Source: an uncultured Lachnospiraceae bacterium (GTDB lineage: Bacteria; Bacillota; Clostridia; Lachnospirales; Lachnospiraceae). Taken from it: 8,021 nt of DNA. The notes beneath the pieces were generated by a model. It did no database searches. It saw only the letters and a list, made by a program, of their open reading frames with translations, and was not told the origin of the DNA. The position numbers and the translations under genes are program-made. The DNA is taken from assembly GCA_910586095.1 (NCBI GenBank), contig CAJUHQ010000114.1:1-8021 (forward strand). Direction: 5' to 3'. Position 1 is the first letter of the stretch. Each line of letters begins with the position of its first letter. Positions 5,923 to 8,021 of this stretch are shown here, in pieces.

Positions 5923-5931
5923 AGAATATCA
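5923..5931 (-). promoter_or_regulatory. Candidate extended -10 promoter for rpsB
   Basis: On the minus strand TGATATTCT fits the extended -10 pattern TGnTATnnT. It directly follows the upstream terminator T-run, and would start RNA near 5916 at the foot of the inverted repeat. The TTGCAC 17 bp upstream is a poor -35 and lies inside the terminator stem. Confidence 0.3.
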
Positions 5932-5932
5932 T

Positions 5933-5960
5933 AAAAAACCCCCTTGTGCAAGGGGGTTTT
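5933..5960 (-). terminator. Strong intrinsic terminator between the LysM-like gene and rpsB
   Basis: CCCCCTT and AAGGGGG pair around GTGC, extended by flanking A4/T4 to about 11 bp, and are followed on the minus strand by a T6 run. It lies 13 bases after the stop at 5974, so it ends the upstream unit and makes rpsB-tsf depend mainly on its own promoter. Confidence 0.9.
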
Positions 5961-5973
5961 GCTATTTCTAATC

Positions 5974-6627
5974 CTATTTTTGAGTTAATTTTTCAGCAAT
6001 CTCTTGCCAACTATCTGTAGTATAAATGGTCTTAGTTCCTGGATTAATGCTTTTGTCATATCCATGTTGCATTAAAAACGCATCATACTCCCCCGCATTA
6101 TCTATAATGCCTGCATTGTACAATTTCCTAGCGACTGTTCCCGAATCATCACCACTAGCTACTGTAATCTGTATTGTTTGTGCTGGATTATTTTCTGGCT
6201 CAGATGGTTCTACCACAATCACAGAGTTTGAAGAAGGCTCCTGCGACGATTCCTCTGGAAGAGAATTGGTTGGCAACGATTCTTCTGGTACAGACTCTGA
6301 TAAATCCTGCTGTTCTGATTCTGCTGACTGGTTCTCTTCACCTGTTTGCTCATATTCTTCCTCTTTTGCAGCATCAAGAACAGACTGAATTTCAGACTCT
6401 ACTTGCTCATCACGCTCGGATGTATCTTGCATAGTACTGCTTTCTTTCTGAACACTTTCCTCTGTTTGAGAAGATTCTTCGGCTTCTGCAACCTCTCCAC
6501 CCAGCCCATATTGCTTTAATACGGTTACTCTAGCCTTTGCTACAGCACTTCTAGTATATGATCCCATAATACATGCTGTTATAATAATTCCAAGCCCTAA
6601 GCCACGCAACATATATTTTATTTTCAT
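5974..6627 (-). CDS. Membrane-anchored Glu/Ser-rich protein with MltG/YceG LysM-like subdomain
   Basis: The 217-residue protein has three parts. A basic N-terminus and one hydrophobic segment (about 8-23) form a signal anchor; ITAC at 16-19 loosely fits a lipobox, so lipoprotein processing at Cys19 is possible. Residues about 48-150 are a low-complexity Glu/Ser/Gln linker with short PEES and SLP repeats, likely extended outside the membrane. Residues about 152-215 (VASGDDSGTVARKLYNAGII, then PGTKTIYTT and WQEIAEKL) resemble the LysM-like subdomain that precedes the catalytic part of MltG/YceG. The glycosylase domain itself is absent, and full MltG is much longer, so it probably binds rather than cuts peptidoglycan. 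Its ATG directly follows the upstream stop (TAAATG), with AAGGGGG as ribosome binding site, implying tight coupling to the coiled-coil gene. Confidence 0.75.
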   Translation of the reverse strand: MKIKYMLRGLGLGIIITACIMGSYTRSAVAKARVTVLKQYGLGGEVAEAEESSQTEESVQKESSTMQDTSERDEQVESEIQSVLDAAKEEEYEQTGEENQSAESEQQDLSESVPEESLPTNSLPEESSQEPSSNSVIVVEPSEPENNPAQTIQITVASGDDSGTVARKLYNAGIIDNAGEYDAFLMQHGYDKSINPGTKTIYTTDSWQEIAEKLTQK

Positions 6628-7800
6628 TTATACAGCCCCCTTGAACAGATTGATAACAAGTTTTACCTCACCTACTCCAAGCCCTAGCTCCTTTGCAATA
6701 TCTACATTGGAAACCCCTTGTTTGTGCAGTCTGAGTATCTTGTCATTGTTATTCTCCCCTGTCTCCACCTGTACCTTCTCTGGCGCAGGTTCTGGCTGCT
6801 TGCGCTTATTTACAGTATTTTCAAAAGCCTCTGCCTGCTTTTCCTTCTTGATTGGTCGCTCAATATGTGGAGCTTGATCCACAAATGAATAAACTTCCAC
6901 TGGTCTAATATCTGTAGGTTTTACATCTACTACTGTCATATTTTCAGGACGTAGACCAAGCCTTTGCAGATCCATTGCACTGATATTAGTATTGGTACGA
7001 TCTGGCACAGGTCTCGCATCATTGGTATTTACAACATCCGCAGATACAATCTCTACACTCTTTACTACTAATGGTCTAAGCTCTCCTGGTTTTTCTGCTG
7101 CTTTGTTACTATTGTCCTCTAGTGGCTGTTGATATGGCATCGCTCCCATCATTGTGGCATTATTCCATGAGATCGGGTATCGCATGGGCAACTCTTGTTG
7201 CATCGGTAAGATCAATCTTGCCATTTGGCGGCGTGCTTCTTCCTTTTCTCTTGCCGCTTTATCCCGTGATGCGCGATGAACTGCTTCTGTTCTCTTTGCC
7301 TCTTCCTTTTTCGCTGCCTCTCTCTCTTGATTTTCCTTTTCTTTTACCTCAGCATCTTCTCTAGCTTTTGCTGCGAGTGCCAATGCTGCTGCATGGGCAG
7401 CCTCCTCAACATCTCTTGCAGTCTTGTCCACATGCTTCACGGTTTCTTTCAAGTTATTATGTTTATCGTTGAGCATATCATAGAGAAATACTACTTCCTG
7501 GTGTGACTTATTGATATCTGCAAGCACTGTATCAGAATACTCACTAATTGCCATAATTTTTTCGTTTGATATTCTCTCTGATGCTCGTTCTGTTTTTTCC
7601 ACTGCATACTCTAGTGTCTCATCCACTACCTCTGTCACACGTTCGCGGGCATCCTCCATCTCTTTCTCTATAACACTTCTGATTAACTCGATATCCACCT
7701 CTTGTCCTTCATTTTCTTGTTTGGACTTTCCCTTAATCAGAAAACTGCCCGCAAAAGCGCCTGCTCCAAATACCAGCAGCATTATCTCTATCCAATTCAT
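6628..7800 (-). CDS. Membrane-anchored coiled-coil protein with C-terminal helix-turn-helix (DUF6115-like)
   Basis: The 390-residue protein begins with one membrane helix (about 3-22), then a long charged coiled coil (about 35-195). The coil includes the conserved-looking block ISEYSDTVLADINKSH and EVVFLYDMLNDK (85-113), followed by an Ala/Glu/Lys-rich stalk. Residues about 200-350 are a Pro/Gln/Asn-rich linker with VVKSVEIVSADVV and VDVKPTDIRPVEV segments. The end, 353-387 (ILRLHKQGVSNVDIAKELGLGVGEVKLVINLFK), is a clear helix-turn-helix. The plan fits the DUF6115 family and, in outline, SwrB of Bacillus, which also lies just upstream of rpsB and promotes flagellar basal-body maturation. That link is an inference from position and architecture. 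The HTH on a membrane protein may serve protein rather than DNA binding. The ribosome binding site is weak (AAAGG, 11 bases away). Confidence 0.8.
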   Translation of the reverse strand: MNWIEIMLLVFGAGAFAGSFLIKGKSKQENEGQEVDIELIRSVIEKEMEDARERVTEVVDETLEYAVEKTERASERISNEKIMAISEYSDTVLADINKSHQEVVFLYDMLNDKHNNLKETVKHVDKTARDVEEAAHAAALALAAKAREDAEVKEKENQEREAAKKEEAKRTEAVHRASRDKAAREKEEARRQMARLILPMQQELPMRYPISWNNATMMGAMPYQQPLEDNSNKAAEKPGELRPLVVKSVEIVSADVVNTNDARPVPDRTNTNISAMDLQRLGLRPENMTVVDVKPTDIRPVEVYSFVDQAPHIERPIKKEKQAEAFENTVNKRKQPEPAPEKVQVETGENNNDKILRLHKQGVSNVDIAKELGLGVGEVKLVINLFKGAV

Positions 7801-7898
7801 CCACTATCAAACCTTTCCACTGTGTAATCCTTTATAATTTATCCCTTATCTCGTGAATTTATCCACTTAATCTTTTGTAACTTCCAAAATGCTGAAAA

Positions 7899-8021
7899 CT
7901 ATATTTTCATATCAAAACCACCGACAGACTTTGTAACTACTTGTCCATCTCCTTTAAATTTTTTTCTATTTTTTCCTCCATCTCCAGTATACTCGTTATT
8001 GCCTTTTTCCTTTGAATCAAA
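7899..8021 (-). CDS. Possible C-terminal end of an unidentified gene (runs off window)
   Basis: From the window edge one minus-strand frame is open for 40 codons, ending in QVVTKSVGGFDMKI and TAG. It is Gly/Lys/Asp-rich and I do not recognise it. A second frame is also open to a TAG at 7937 and ends in EMEEKIEKNLKEMDK, which is equally protein-like. Which is real cannot be settled here. The 98 bases between 7801 and 7898 hold no clear promoter or terminator, so the upstream gene may be co-transcribed with the coiled-coil gene. Confidence 0.35.
   Translation of the reverse strand, partial: FDSKEKGNNEYTGDGGKNRKKFKGDGQVVTKSVGGFDMKI

Noticed and set aside
1..8021. tRNA, rRNA, CRISPR array, insertion sequence or phage genes.
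   Set aside because: No cloverleaf, spaced repeats, terminal inverted repeats, transposase or integrase motifs were seen on either strand.

Overview
The window reads as chromosomal DNA of a low-GC, spore-lineage Firmicute, most likely a Lachnospiraceae-type Clostridia. The grounds are AT-rich intergenic DNA, strong AGGAGG-type ribosome binding sites, an mraZ-rsmH start to the division/cell-wall cluster, small CotF-type spore proteins, and a membrane/coiled-coil gene just upstream of rpsB-tsf. The family assignment is inference; no taxonomic marker was searched.

Layout, left to right. (1) Positions 1-586, minus strand: the promoter, a four-repeat MraZ operator, mraZ, and the first 18 codons of rsmH, i.e. 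the promoter-proximal end of the dcw cluster. (2) 701-2960, minus: a two-gene operon with its own promoter and terminator. It encodes a condensation/alcohol-acetyltransferase-fold protein (HxxxDG motif), overlapping by 8 bases with a zinc-ribbon, six-helix membrane protein (DUF6320-like). (3) 2961-3331: AT-rich intergenic DNA, ending in a candidate forespore sigma-G promoter. (4) 3332-3811, plus: two small helical, ferritin-like/CotF-type spore proteins, followed by a long hairpin that probably ends transcription from both sides. (5) 4000-5765, minus: tsf and rpsB, preceded by a notably GC-rich, probably structured rpsB leader. (6) 5933-7800, minus: a strong intrinsic terminator, a membrane-anchored Glu/Ser-rich protein with a C-terminal MltG/YceG LysM-like subdomain, and a membrane-anchored coiled-coil protein with a C-terminal helix-turn-helix (DUF6115-like). 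The position of the last one, upstream of rpsB, recalls swrB of Bacillus. (7) 7801-8021: a probable gene tail that runs off the window.

The genes form separate units: cell-wall/division control (mraZ, rsmH), translation (rpsB, tsf), a small spore operon, and two poorly characterised pairs (acyltransferase-like plus zinc-ribbon membrane protein; coiled-coil HTH plus LysM-like anchor). The clearest regulatory signals are the MraZ repeats at exact 10-bp phasing, the sigma-G-like promoter ahead of the spore genes, and the GC-rich rpsB leader.
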